From Cristatella mucedo (Eukaryota > Bryozoa > Phylactolaemata > Cristatellidae), in the NCBI GenBank assembly GCA_009760855.2, contig WPIO01000057.1:2072001-2136000 (forward strand): a stretch of DNA of 64,000 nt. The letters run 5' to 3'. Below the pieces are notes generated by a model. That model did not search any database. It was not told the DNA's origin and saw only the letters and a list, made by a program, of their open reading frames with translations. Within the stretch, counting starts at the first letter, position 1; each line of letters begins with the position of its first letter. Below are positions 34,376 to 45,821 of this stretch, in pieces. Made by a program: the position numbers and the translations under genes.

Positions 34376-34699
34376 AATTTGACCTCTTCAAGTCTCACTC
34401 CTTCAGTATATTGAGCAAGCCAATATTACAAATTATTGGCGAGAAGGGTCAACTGCTCTCGCTCTGATCGGCGATACCTATTTTAAATGAGGACCTTGGG
34501 AGAATTCTTTTTTGGCACTTCTAATACAACCGTCTCATTGTTATTAACTAACAATACCTGAATCCACGAGGACATTCGTAGACTCTGCAGCAACGGTACT
34601 CGACGAATGAAGAAGATTTCCGCGTCTCGACATTCTTATCCTGCTGAAGTACTTCTAACGGCTTAGCGGTACGAAAGCAGTCCTGGCGTCTCCTGTGCA
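34376..34699. other. Unassigned stretch
   Basis: No repeat or gene recognised. Confidence 0.4.
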
Positions 34700-35180
34700 C
34701 AACTTTGCAACTAGGCTTGTCTGCCGAGCATGTCGAAACTGCCACAGCACCCTATTTCTCACAGACCTCTACTGGCTGCGCCGACAGGCAGCATATCGAC
34801 TTCAACGTTTTTTCAGTCACTCTTTGATTTCTTCATTCCCTTGCTCTGGCCTATGTGTCCAAAAGATTTTGATTTTTCTAGCCAGGCTTTGCATCGTACC
34901 ACTCACTCTTCTGACTCAAGTCGCTTAGCTGTCTCTCCAGCAACTTCACATTTTGTATAGACTGTGTTTTCCGTTCGGGTACTCGCAAGGCCTGGAACTC
35001 ACTCCCGACTGACTGTGCGACATCCCCCGACTAGGGAAAATTTGAAAGGAAGCGAAAACTTATCGATCCTCAGCGCAATGGCTACGTCCATGTGAGCCGT
35101 CCTTTATTTGCTTACGCATGCTGATACGCTGCATGTTATCGACGGACATGCTTCCTCGCCGGCATATCTAAAGTGCTTCT
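34700..35180 (+). mobile_element. LINE-B middle-to-3' fragment, diverged
   Basis: TTTGCAACTAGGCTTGTCTG, AAACTGCCACAGCACCC, CTACTGGCTGCGCCGACAGG, then GGCCTGGAACTCACTCCCGA and CATCTAAAGTGCTTCTTG. The terminal (ATT)n is missing. Older than 13095-13640. Confidence 0.65.
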
Positions 35181-36399
35181 TGTGGAGGATATCTCGGAGA
35201 AGATCACTTCACTGGCGCGACTCATCGTCACATGTTGAGCAACAGAGACGTTTCGTCAGGTCGTAGGTTGCTGCATTCTCCTCCTTGTGCCGGCTGAATG
35301 GCTCATACCATCGCAATAAATGGCAAGGTCAAGGTTCAGTCAGCCCTCGATACTAAGCTCCGGCGAGCAGATTGCACGGAGACAGAAGAGCAGACTCGTC
35401 AGCAGCATCAGTGAAAAGTTCCGTCCCAAATCGAGCGAACGTGACAGTCGTGCATCCGGAATGAGCTCGAGTACGAGCACTTGTGCTCGTTCGCGAACAA
35501 AAGTGAGTGACTCACATAGCTTTAGTGAAGGCAGCAGTCTCCTTTCTATTTTCCTGCTATCTCGATCTTCATCTTAGCGTCATTTCTCCGCACTAGCAAG
35601 ATCCTTTACGGCAGCGAATGAATTTGGTAAATAACTTCACTCGGTACTAGCTTGATCAGGCAAGATGCTGGCAACTGTAGCGTCAAATTTAACTGACTTC
35701 TGGCCACCGATAGCGTGCACTGGACAAGTACTCGCAGTAAATCGCACTTCCATTCAGTAGACGAACACAAGTAATCCAGAGTCTCCTGTCCCTGCAGGTG
35801 ACTCTGAGTAAAAAAGGTTGAAGACGGCAGGATCGAACCCATGGGGCTCGTGCTTACTCCGCCTGCTTTGGTAGCCACGTGCAGCTTATAAAACTCAGAG
35901 TAGGATGATGCATTAGATGCCTCTGAGTCGATTCGAGCTGAGCGTTCGGGTTGCGGTTGAATTAGCTGCCGCTCAACAGAGCCAATCGTAATCCGGAAAT
36001 CTGTCGAACCATCGAGCTCTAATTTCGTGCTACTCTGACTAAATCCTCGCAGCTCAGACAAAGCTGGGTCGGTATCAACCTATGCCGCCATTTAAAACCA
36101 CAGGTCAATGTTATTATTTTTTTGGCAGCTTCCCATCAATCACTCATCGAGAGCCTTTAATTTAAAAACTCTACACCAAAAACAAGTGCTTAATCCTCAC
36201 CGTCGGCTTCACGGGTTTAGTTGTGACTCTTAAGCTTCCTTACTAGACAAAGAATTTCGGAAAAACCACGAACGACGGGCCCTATGCCAATGAAGAATGC
36301 AGAATAAACATAACTAAGCAGGTTAAGCCACGATCGAAGTCTCTGCAAAGCACGCGTACAACTCGCTAGTGACTTGACATGGGTAATTCCTCGCCTCAG
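35181..36399. other. Unassigned stretch with an isolated B-box-like motif
   Basis: At 35838-35850, on the minus strand, GGGTTCGATCCTG matches the tRNA B-box. No cloverleaf or A-box at correct spacing was recognised. A minus open frame of 151 codons (35606-36061) covers it and has no recognisable domain. Confidence 0.35.
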
Positions 36400-36867
36400 A
36401 AGCGAACAAGTCTGAGGTCCCTATCTAAGATTAAGGACTGTCTTCCACAGTGGGCTCCAAAGAATTTTACTAACTCCTTAGTTCTGTCTCTGCTAGATTA
36501 TTGTAATTCCATTTTGGATAGCCTACCCAAAACTAGCCACTAGGCTACTGCAGCTGGCGATAAATATGACTGCAAGACTAGTTTACAAACCCCAGGGGTT
36601 TTACCATGTGTCTTCCTTTGCTGAAAGAGCTAGGGTGGCTTCCGGTTGATCAACGGACACAGAGCCAAGTTCTTACGCTGACCCCCAAGGCCTGTCATGG
36701 CTTGGCTCCTTCGTACGTAGCCGAACTGCTGCACCAGTTTCAGCCTCAGGTGTGGAATTCACTCCGGAAACTGTAACTCACTTCCACAATACTTACGCAA
36801 CGACAACTACTCTCCTGCTGCCTACTAAGGCTCATCCTTTTCAGCGGTTTTGAGCTGCTACTTTCAT
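36400..36867 (+). mobile_element. LINE-A, 5' part of interrupted copy
   Basis: AAGTCTGAGGTCCCTATCTA, TAACTCCTTAGTTCTGTCTC, AGAGCTAGGGTGGCTTCCGG, ACCCCCAAGGCCTGTCATGG, GCTGCACCAGTTTCAGCCTC. The copy stops at TGAGCTGCTACTTTCAT, exactly where a LINE-B begins. The rest of the same LINE-A continues at 37695. Confidence 0.82.
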
Positions 36868-37694
36868 TTCAGCCGACCACATCAGCTCCACAGTCAAAGC
36901 TGCCTATTTTCAGCTTCATAACATTGCTAAAATTCGGGCTTGTTTAGATAAGAATACCACGTCCAAGTTGGTCCATGCATTCGTGACATCCCTTCTCGAC
37001 TTCTGTAACTCACTGCTTACTGGCCTACCAGCATGTGCGATCAGGCGATTGCTGCTGGTGCAAAACACCGCAGCTAGGCTTATCTGTTGTGAGCGTCGCA
37101 GTTGCCACATTACATCACTTCTCGCCGACCTGCACTGGCTACCAGTCAAGCAGCGGACTTCAGTGTTTTGTCGCTCACTTTTAGGTCCCTTCATTCTATG
37201 GCTCCAGCCTATCTCTCAGATATACTCCCCCATCAGGCCAAGCATCGTACCACCCGCTTTTCGGACTTGAACAGTCTAGAAATACCTCGTACAAACCTCA
37301 AATCCTTTGCAGACCGTGCATTTAGTTCGTATGCTCCCAAAGCCTGGAACTCCCTCCCGACCTGCGTCAGAATATCCCCTGACCTGACCACATTTAAAAA
37401 GAACTTCAAAGCACACCTATTAGCACAGCATTTAGCGGGTCCCTGTGGTTCGTCCTTCATGTGCTGATGAGTGCTGACACTGTGCATGCTGCCACTAACC
37501 ACATTTGCATGCTGACCCTGTGCATGTCACCCCTAACCATATTATTCATTTTGTTTGTCTTTCAAGCATGATTTTACTTGCCATTCAATTGCATTTCCCT
37601 TTGCAGCAAATATAAAGCGCCTAGAGAGAGAGAGAGAGAGAGAGACTGAGTTCTTTGAGGGCTCTTTATCAAGTGCATTATTATTATGATTATG
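36868..37694 (+). mobile_element. LINE-B inserted into LINE-A
   Basis: 5'-truncated LINE-B of about 825 bp. Coding pieces: VHAFVTSLLDFCNSLLTGLP, LLVQNTAARLICCERRSCHI, LLADLHWLPVKQR, MAPAYLSDILPHQAKHRTTR, IPRTNLKSFADRAFSSYAPK, AWNSLPTCVRISPDLTTFKK. The 3' UTR has subrepeats. The terminal stretch contains an expanded (GA)n (37624-37645) within the usual AGAAAGAGATTGAG segment, then (ATT)n ending at 37694. The surrounding LINE-A resumes directly, so this insertion is younger than its host copy. Confidence 0.88.
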
Positions 37695-37890
37695 CTACTC
37701 ACTACCTCAACTGCTCTCCTGACTCTGCTACGCTTCTCGCTTTTTCTTCGTTGCGTGAGATGTGGTCTGTGGGCTGCCGAATGCGTACCGAATGCCGCTC
37801 AGGCTGTGAGTGCGCTTTTACAAAATTCTCCTGCCTAGCACCCAGGTAGTCTTTGTGGAGTTGCAGACTTAGATGCATACATAGGAAATG
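37695..37890 (+). mobile_element. LINE-A, 3' part of interrupted copy
   Basis: Resumes at ATGCTACTCACTACCTCAAC and runs through TTGCGTGAGATGTGGTCTG and ACCGAATGCCGCTCAGGC to the terminal GGAGTTGCAGACTTAGATGC. Joined to 36400-36867 it restores LINE-A order with no loss at the junction visible by eye. Confidence 0.82.
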
Positions 37891-38776
37891 AGATGCCGCC
37901 CCCTTTTGAAGTTCGTGACGCATGTTGCTCCCACTTTGGGGGGGAAGGCGAATGACTACAACGACTTGCCAGCATGCGTTTTTCTGTAGTCCTACGCAAG
38001 CAGGTTAAACAGCATCCGTCAGTTTAGCTTAGCTAGACTCTCCCCAGTCAGCACACTGCACAGAGGGGCCGTTACTTGTAGCTTCGCCGCCTGGCTACGC
38101 TAACGTTGTGCTCGGATTGAAGGCAGCACGCTCTTTAGTATTTGGGGTGCCCATCCCAGTCAGCCTCCACGCTCCGTGCATCATGCTGAGGTGACAGAAA
38201 TTTTTAATGACGCGAGCTGAAGCACTTTTAAGCCAACGCCGGCCTCGTCCGGGCTATGCCTGACAATCACGCAAAAGCTGTCTTCTTATTGGTCTTCAGT
38301 CTCTTGGCATCCCGGACAGGCTATTTTCGGAACGCTGCATGAGCAGACAGAGAGCTCTCGAGGCATCGAATTTCGTAACTACCCTGCGTCCGCCTCTTCA
38401 GTTTGTCTTCACACGCAGCTTCGAGTCTGCGGCCAAATGAGAAGCCGGTCGCGGCCGGAGCGAGCGTCTTCAATTCGGCCGCTCGATGAATAAACCGTCA
38501 TCTGTCCGCGCGTCGACACACAATGAACGCAGCAGCGCGGTGGCCGGCAGAGCAAACGTTGCTCCCATCTTGCACGAGTCGTCGAAGTAACTGCTGGCCC
38601 GCTACCGCCCGCGCTACGAGCGGACCGGACGGAGGCAAACGAGATCGACCTACGTCGCGTCGATGTTGGCCAGATTCTGCTGTTGGCAGGCGGCTGCTCG
38701 AATGCCCGGTCATAGGTCGAATGCCAACGATTCGCTCCTGCGGCCCAAAGCCACGACGCTGACGGACGACGCTCGA

Positions 38777-38777
<1 letters not shown>
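37891..38777. other. Unassigned, CpG-rising stretch
   Basis: From about 38.4 kb GC and CpG increase. Antisense open frames at 38498-38762 are not recognisable. Confidence 0.4.
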
Positions 38778-39194
<417 letters not shown>

Positions 39195-39700
39195 GGTTGC
39201 CAGTCATTCGTCCTGGCGCGGGCAGCGCACTGCGGGCGTCGCGTTCGAGCTCGATTTGCCCGGGCCGTCGGCCGGCGTCTGCCGGAGCTCGCGCGGCGGC
39301 GATGACGACGGCGGCGACGGCGCATCGTGCGACCAAACGAACCGTGCGGTCGGCCGCTCGCCGCCACGCGAGTTGGTGGCAGCAGCGACATCCGGGCGAC
39401 CAACGAGAGTGCGCACTTCGTCTTCCGCCCCGGACTCGCTTGGGTTCGCACGTCACGCGGCGAAGCGGCCTCGCAGAGGCCGCCAGCTGCTGCGTGTTTA
39501 CCAGACACGTGCCAAGCTGGCTGCAGCCGCAGCAGCTTTGGCGTCTGCGTTTCGGCGGCGAATGTCTTGGGAATAGCTCGACGCCGCGTCTGGCGAAACT
39601 GAACGCATCGCATTAGGAGCGATTGCCGAGCGATGCGACGCGAGGTAAAAGCACCCGCCCCTCACCCATTGGAGTAACGCGCGAGCCCCGCCCACTGAAG
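39195..39700. promoter_or_regulatory. CpG island-like block
   Basis: Very CpG-dense with GGCGGCGATGACGACGGCGG-type runs. Frames are open in several registers on both strands, as expected for stop-poor GC-rich DNA. May be a promoter region. No transcription start signal can be assigned. Confidence 0.35.
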
Positions 39701-39860
39701 CGAGCTCGCGACTCGGCGTTTCCGCGCCGCTTCAAGAGGGCTGCATTCGTTCCAGACATTGTTCCAGACATATTCCGACACTTCCGATACCTTCTCGTGG
39801 ACGATCTGTCGCGATTTGAAATACTTAACGCTTAACCCCAAAAAGCATACTACTTCAAAT

Positions 39861-39938
39861 GCTAAACCGTAAGTCCTAAATCCTAAGCCCCGAAATACCA
39901 AAGCCGCAAAGCCGCAAATCCTAAATCTTAAACCAAAA
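39861..39938 (+). repeat. Degenerate CCTAAA-type short repeat
   Basis: About ten loosely repeated 6-9-mers: GCTAAACC, GTAAGT, CCTAAAT, CCTAAGC, CCCGAAAT, ACCAAAGC, CGCAAAGC, CGCAAAT, CCTAAAT, CTTAAACC. Resembles a decayed telomere-like array but is too irregular to be sure. Confidence 0.4.
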
Positions 39939-40435
39939 GATATATCTCAATAAGTGTTGTTTTATTAAGCCAATGTAAACCGCCGCTGGTTACCATGTTG
40001 AACTTCCTGATATCAGGAAGGCACGTACAATATGCTGTCGCCTGCTACCACCTCCAAACCTGAGTGTATCAGGGTGGCTTATACGAGACTCATTTGCCGC
40101 GCTTAAATACAAAAAATGTACTTCATATACTTCATTCGCGTAGCGCCTAAAAAGAAGTTGGTCACGATGTACTGCTCGCGACCGCGACATCGGTCGCGTG
40201 AGGCATCGCCATTACCCCCGAGGCCAAACCAGCGGTTTCAGCGGCTGGCTGCACCGGTCTTGCAGACTACTGAGTACCTCGAGCTTAGAAAACCTCACGC
40301 CTCCTCCCCATCGCCCTTAATTTACGCTGAGCGCTCTATTTTTCTGGTGTAGGGTGGTGAAGCACGTCGCACTGTGCGAAACGTGCAATTTATGAGCCAA
40401 CGAAATCGTCGCACCGCGAGATGCTTGCTCGCGAC
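39939..40435. other. Unassigned stretch
   Basis: CpG-normal unique sequence. Nothing recognised. Confidence 0.4.
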
Positions 40436-41404
40436 ATGTCGGCCGGCCGGCCACGCGATCGCACCTCCGCTCCCGCCTTTACGTCGACGCTCAAGCGCGC
40501 ATCCGTAAGGCTGACGGCTCGCGCGCGCGCGCCCGCGAGCCGTCAGCCGACGGACGCGGTCCGGGGAATCGCAGCCGAGCGGCGCTGGTTTTTCGGGCCT
40601 GACGAGCGCGGCACGCCTCCTTTCGGAAATGGCTTCACATCGGCGGACGAGCGTCTATCCGACTGCGACCGCACTTGTAACGACAAATGGGCCCTACATT
40701 AACGTCGGGATTGGATCGCTGCCACCGCGACCCGGATGCGAATTGCACCGCGAGCCGGGCCGGCCGCGGACGCGGCGACGACGCGGCGCCGAGCTGGTCG
40801 TGCGGCCGGCGGCGGCCGCGGCGAGGCCAGCGGCGTCGCCCAATCGTCGCCGGCTAGCGGGCTCTCAAGCGAGCGCGCGCGCTCGCTTCGCGGTTAGCCG
40901 AGTCTGTCGGCAGCAGAGGGCACCGACGAAAGCGCTCGACGCTCGCTTCTGCGTTCGAGGACGCGGGAGAGAGTGGACCAGTGCCCAACTAGCGCAATGC
41001 ACGCTCGCTCGGCGGGAGCGCACTTTGCCGCTTGTGCATTAAACATTCCTTCGTCGCGTCGAGCGGACAGCCCCGTGCGAATTGGGCGCGCGCGCGCGTA
41101 GGGGTATCTCGCCGCGCGGAGTGCAGCTTTTGAGCGGCGGACCTGCAGCGCCGACCCCAGGCCGGTCAGCGCTGCAAGGCGAACGCGGAGACGCTCAGTG
41201 CTCGAATAGATCATGACGTTGAAGTCCCGTCCACTCTCACGCACGCCTGGAACCATTCCGCGCGAACGGCGCCCGCGCTCTGTTTCCGGACGTGGACTGG
41301 CGAAGGACGCGGACTGGCGAAGCCGCGGCACGACCGCAGCTCGGCAGCGCCGGTCAGCCGCAGGCCGACGCTATTTCCGCGACTTCTCGGGTTACAGCAG
41401 TCGA
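40436..41404. promoter_or_regulatory. CpG island-like block with a strong hairpin
   Basis: The most CpG-dense part of the window; 40741-40800 alone has about fifteen CpG. It contains the perfect inverted repeat 40509-40548 and CGCGCGCG runs. Long frames here are expected by composition and are not called as genes. A promoter role is inference. Confidence 0.4.
40509..40548. repeat. GC-rich inverted repeat, 15-bp perfect arms
   Basis: GGCTGACGGCTCGCG (40509-40523) and CGCGAGCCGTCAGCC (40534-40548) are exact reverse complements around a 10-base loop. Pairing extends outward with TCCGT/ACGGA after short bulges. Confidence 0.95.
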
Positions 41405-41580
41405 AGTGGATGATTAGCCAATTTACCTGCCTCGTTTGTGTAGCGAGGGAGGTGCCTTGACGGCTATCGCCGTCGCTTGCAGCGGACGGTGTAGTAGGAT
41501 CGCCAACAGCACTGGGCCCGAACCAACGGCCTGGGCCGTGAAGAGCCGAGCACCCGTTGGGCCCGAACAGCGAGCGCTTA
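41405..41580 (-). repeat. SINE-2 copy
   Basis: Reverse strand: TTTACCTGCCTCGTTTGTGT, GTGCCTTGACGGCTATCGCC, GTCGCTTGCAGCGGACGG, ACTGGGCCCGAACCAACG (B-box side), GGGCCGTGAAGAGCCGAGC. Unusually CpG-rich for a SINE, as if in an unmethylated neighbourhood. Confidence 0.78.
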
Positions 41581-42199
41581 TCCCCGCGCTAAGACCGGGG
41601 GGGGGGTAAACCTCAAAGGCGAGGGCGCAGAGACGAGGACGCTCGCGCGCCAGGCTGGCGCGGCGAAGGCTGGACCGACGGCAGACCCCCGCCCCGCCCC
41701 CCAGCCAGCGCCTTTGAGCTCTGAGCTAGGAAGCCGTCTTCCTCCGCGCGCTATAGGATTACGATAGGGACAGTTAAATTGGTAACTACTATTACCATAA
41801 TTCAAAGACACTTTCATTGCAGCCCGGTAGAATCGAATCTCTTTCTAGACACTTTACCGATGCTGGAAAGGAAGCTCGGCGATCGTTGCAAGGTACAAGG
41901 CCAGGTACACGGTCACGTACAAGGTCATGTACAAGGCCAGTGCCAGACTCTCTGAGCCAATGCCAGTCTGCCGGATGAGTACGCGGCCGCCATTACAGCG
42001 ACGACGCCGCCGCAGCCACCGCCGCCCCGCTCCTAGGCGCATCCTTCGCGCGGGCGGTCAGAGGCCGATCCGGAAGGACTCGAGCGAGCGCAGCTTTTGA
42101 GGCTGTTGCAACAATTCTCGCCAGCGGTTCGCCGCCACTAGTCGGTAGGTCGGTCACTCACCCGACCTCACCTGACCGGAAATCGGGCATTTACAATAA
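41581..42199. other. Unassigned stretch with LINE-B-like remnant at 41815-41860
   Basis: GAATCTCTTTCTAGACACTT resembles the reversed LINE-B terminal block. At 41890-41940 a short direct repeat AAGGCCAGGTACACGGTCACG / AAGGTCATGTACAAGGCCAG family occurs three times (units about 12 bp). Confidence 0.4.
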
Positions 42200-42330
42200 A
42201 AAATAATAATAAAAATAATAATAATATTGCACTTGATAAAGCGCCCTCAGAGAACTTAATCTCTTTCTAGGCGCTTAACATTTGCTGCAAAGTGATACGC
42301 AATAGAATAGTAAGTAAAATGAATATTAAT
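42200..42330 (-). mobile_element. LINE-B 3' terminus
   Basis: (AAT)n then TGATAAAGCGCCCTCAGAGA, ACTTAATCTCTTTCTAGGCG and CTTAACATTTGCTGCAAAGT. A short truncated copy followed at once by another. Confidence 0.8.
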
Positions 42331-42335
42331 AGAAG

Positions 42336-42460
42336 GTTGATATCAGCGCCCTCAGAGAACTCAGTCTCTTTCTAGGTGCTTTACACATTCTGTAAAGCAA
42401 CCATGATCAAATAATTAGAGGTAACGTGCACAATGCTTTCAAGCATTACAAGTCTGTCGC
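42336..42460 (-). mobile_element. LINE-B 3' terminus, second copy
   Basis: GTTGATATCAGCGCCCTCAG, AACTCAGTCTCTTTCTAGGT and GCTTTACACATTCTGTAAAG. It lacks the (AAT)n run. Same orientation as its neighbour, so a tandem pair of tails. Confidence 0.75.
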
Positions 42461-42879
42461 TTGCGGCCGTGCACCGGTCGCTGCGGGTACCTCAACAAGA
42501 TGACGGCGGTCAGTGTCCGTCCCTAAAAGCTTCAATGACTTGAATGCCCCCCGCCTTGCTTAGGAAAATCACGATGCCCAAAAAGCTGAACAGAACTGAT
42601 AAACTCTTAATAACTGAACGTTTAAGTGCCAGTGCGCATAAATTACATGTTTCTCGAAACCTCCAAGTCAAAGCGAATGTTCGTGGTAATTCCGACGAGC
42701 GCCGAATCTGCGGTCTAAAGAACCGTTAGACATACCAATAAATACGGTTAGCACTAACGCGTACACACACAAAATTGCTGGTGCACAATGTTCAGCTTGA
42801 ACATTAAAGACTCTTCGAAAAGCCCATAGCCACGAAAAAAGAATAAAGACCAATTGGCAGGCCGCGTCTAGCAAATAAC
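42461..42879. other. Unassigned stretch
   Basis: Nothing recognised. Confidence 0.4.
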
Positions 42880-43720
42880 TATTAGCAAATGACGTAAGAA
42901 ACAGGTGCAATACTAGCTCCTCTTTAAATTCCGTCAAGTCAGGCGATGTCTGACATCAGTCAGTAGCGAATTCCCGTCTTTGGCAGCATAGGAGCTAAAG
43001 CCAGGGTCTCCATTGGATTCGAGGTTGTTTCGTGGCACGTTTAGACGACTCGAGTCGCAAGTGCGGGGAAAGAAGGAGACTGGAATGTCTAGCCTGATTG
43101 TAAAGTAGATCGGATAAGTAGAATGGAGCATGAGAACGCAGTGACGTGCAATTGAGCAACATGACCTTGAAGTCGATTCGCTGCTGGATGGAGAGCCAGC
43201 GCAGGTCGGTAAGAAGTGGTGTAATGCGGCACCTGTGATATTCATGACAGAAAAGCATGGCTGCTGAGTTTCGCAACAACTATAATGGATTGCAAAATAA
43301 TGGATTGCGAAAAGGAGAAGACCAAGCACGGAACTTTGGGTACCCTCGGAGGACTGCTGTCTACTAAAAACAATGTTATAGAGTCTCCTTCTTAGATAGG
43401 TCCTAAATGATTGCAATGCACAGTGACAGTGACATCAGGCGAGATGAAAGGCGCTCTAGTGAGACTTGGTGATCAGTAGAATCAAACTTCGCCGAAACAT
43501 CCAGCAGAACTAGCAGGGAGTAATACGTTATCTAGGTCTGAATATCGGAGGTCGCTATGCACCCGAAGCAACGCTGACTCCGCGCAGGCATTAACTCTAA
43601 AACCAGACTGGAACTTACTTCTTAGATTTAAGATTTCTATGTAAGAGTTTAGCTGGTCTGCCACTACTTGTCCTGAGGTCTTCGATGTGCACGGAAGTAG
43701 GTAGACTGGGCAGAAGTGGC
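42880..43720 (-). mobile_element. LINE-B copy with N-terminal RT part, rearranged
   Basis: The minus strand near 43600-43680 reads VVADQLNSYIEILNLRSKFQ then SGFRVN and ESALLRVHSDLRYSD, the fingers/palm entry of the RT and the only copy here reaching that far upstream. After a gap, 42950-43280 gives CHEYHRCRITPLLTDLRWLS and the NNLESNGDPGFSSYAAKDGN region. The catalytic YADD segment is absent, so an internal deletion has occurred. Order and strand are consistent with a single old copy. Confidence 0.7.
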
Positions 43721-44104
43721 TTGCCGTCTGGAACAAGGTCTAAGGCTAAGGACGTATACCTGCGAGAAATCCCGAAAAGTGTCTCGCCGCAAGCCACCTT
43801 CGGAAAATTCAGTTTCAAAACTAAAGACCGCGCATATACGCGTACAGTAGCTCAAAGGTAGGGCCGCAATGACTCACCGGCGAGCAGACCGTCGCTCAGA
43901 CTGACTGACTGTCTCGGTTGTCCTCTTCGTTTTTATTCGTCACACTGCTCAAAGTAGGCTACAGCAGCATTCAAATATGCAATTAGATATCGCGCTCATC
44001 AAAAGCCTGGTCATCTCTCTTTCATAATTCATTGCGCAAGTAAACTTTCAATTCCGTCTGTAAAAGTGTACGTTGTAGCTGCATATTGCGAATAATAATA
44101 CATT
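43721..44104. other. Unassigned stretch
   Basis: No gene or repeat is supported. Confidence 0.4.
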
Positions 44105-44242
44105 AACAGTCGAATTCAATTGAATAGCACCCTTATAGAAATTAATCTCTACTCAGGCGCTTCACATGTCTCAGCCATCAAATAATTCACCTTGACCTTG
44201 GTCCGGGCGAGCACCTCAACTTCTGGGCCAAACCTGCACGGT
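44105..44242 (-). repeat. SINE-1 copy (subfamily with CACCTTGACCTTG)
   Basis: AATAGCACCCTTATAGAAAT, AATCTCTACTCAGGCGCTTC, then ATCAAATAATTCACCTTGAC, CGAGCACCTCAACTTCTGG and GCCAAACCTGC. Shares the internal CACCTTGACC insertion with 17570 and 48770. Confidence 0.72.
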
Positions 44243-44664
44243 ATGGTGAATTGTGCTCTCTGATGTTTTTGATTGGACTCTCAGCATTGCGTTACCATCG
44301 GAGTAGTACTATAAATATCACAAGGGGTGAATCGTAAGCAGGACGTCAGTTACTCGTGCTTATGGTCCTAAGAAAACTCGCACGCACGCACATTCTACAA
44401 TGTCTGCGAAGATATGTAAGCAGTCACATTCACCGGATGACTGAATCGATATCTCGGATTTTAATTCGAAGGAAGCCGCACGAAAGCTACTGACCGCGCT
44501 GGCCGACCCTAGGCTGAAGGAACGTGTGTCTAGTAATGGGTCTTCTGTTCTCCTTCGGTGACTTCCGCCGTAGTAGGAAGCTGTCGCACTACTGCGGACC
44601 CAACTAAAATTCAAAGCTTTGTTGTAGGTTGATCTTAAATCAAGTTGAGCCAACGGCGGGGCCA
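44243..44664. other. Unassigned stretch
   Basis: Nothing recognised beyond AT-rich lead-in at the right. Confidence 0.35.
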
Positions 44665-44729
44665 ATATATAAATATATAAATAAATAAATATATAATTAT
44701 ATATATACCAATATATATATATATATGCA

Positions 44730-44762
<33 letters not shown>
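44665..44762. repeat. (TA)n microsatellite
   Basis: ATAAATAAATA lead, then two (AT)n blocks separated by ATGCACCAATAT. Able to extrude a cruciform. Confidence 0.95.
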
Positions 44763-44764
<2 letters not shown>

Positions 44765-44913
44765 TGAACAATGTCCCACCAGTGTGTCCATCCACGAGGG
44801 AAGAGTGCCTTTCCTTTGGCTTCGGGTTTTGAACCCGCGCCTGCGGAACCGAAAGCCGGCCACGATTGCAATGCGTATAGCGAACACCACGCGAAGCGCG
44901 AAGCCGCCACGCG

Positions 44914-45090
44914 AGCTGGACCGCGTAGCCCAGCGGCAAGGCGCTCGTGCTATTGCGACACCTGTTGGTCGCGGGTTCCTGTCTTGCCGCGGACATTCTT
45001 CTATTGCCCAACGCAAGCGGTTGCAATTGCCGTTAAGGCTAAGCTGCCGCTATTTACGTAAATGAGGCTGCTAAATAAGCTTTTATTTGT
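44914..45090 (+). repeat. SINE-2 copy with the most tRNA-like head
   Basis: GCGTAGCCCAGCGGCAAGGC is very close to a canonical A-box region, and GGTCGCGGGTTCCTGTC stands at the B-box position. They are followed by GCAAGCGGTTGCAATTGCCG, TTAAGGCTAAGCTGCCGC and AATGAGGCTGCTAAATAAGC. Best candidate for identifying the parental tRNA, although the T-arm is imperfect (GGTTCCTGTC rather than GGTTCGANNCC). Confidence 0.8.
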
Positions 45091-45821
45091 TCTTACGAAT
45101 GCTGCAACGGCACCTTCACATTGACCTTCATCTGCGCTTGCCCTCTGCGAGCGCGCTAACAGTCCTCACCCGGCACATCGTATGGATCGACCTTTTACCG
45201 CTAATTTAGAGGGGGTACAAGGGGCGTGGCTTTCACTTTTTCTCGTTTTTGCCCTCACCCACATGCCGATAAGAGCCACCCAAATGCATCGACGCAAACA
45301 TCTAGCTTGGTGAAAATACTGTCGCCGCGACCGCAGTGGTAGTAGCCGCATGGCGTAAGCGAGGGCCGCACATCCGGCACCGGCAAACGCGAGCCTCGAC
45401 CGACTAGCCGCCTCTCTTGCGGCCCCGTGGCGCCCGCACGAGCCGCCGCCGCGCGCGAAGCCGGTGCGCTTCGCGAAGGAAGTCGCACTCTGCGCAAGGT
45501 GGTCGGCAACGCTTTCTGCAAGGAAAGTACCGATCGTACGCATTTAGCGTCCGCGACTCTATTAAACGGACAGCGAGCGAGAGCAAAAGAAACACTCGCT
45601 GTAACAGCAAGTTATCGTTGACGAGGTGCCGCACAGAGCGCTGAATCTTATGACGACGCGAGTCAATACGCACGTTTGAATCTCATCTACAGCCACCGCA
45701 GTCGCAGCCTTCGTACCTGATAGCGAGTGTAGTGGCGCGTTTAGCTCTCGCTGCGAGGCGGGGGTTACTTGCTTGTGTCCGCAAGTGTTCGCGGCGCGTC
45801 GCGGTCGATTGCGTTTAGTGG
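45091..45821. other. Unassigned CpG-rich stretch
   Basis: 45360-45530 is CpG-dense. Open frames on both strands are compositional. Confidence 0.35.

Noticed and set aside
35825-35885. tRNA gene candidate on the minus strand
   Set aside because: Exact B-box-like GGGTTCGATCCTG but no recognisable A-box at suitable distance and no cloverleaf.
40421-41331. Arg/Ala-rich frames of 90-145 codons
   Set aside because: GC-rich DNA has few stop codons, frames are open on both strands, and no domain or start context distinguishes one.
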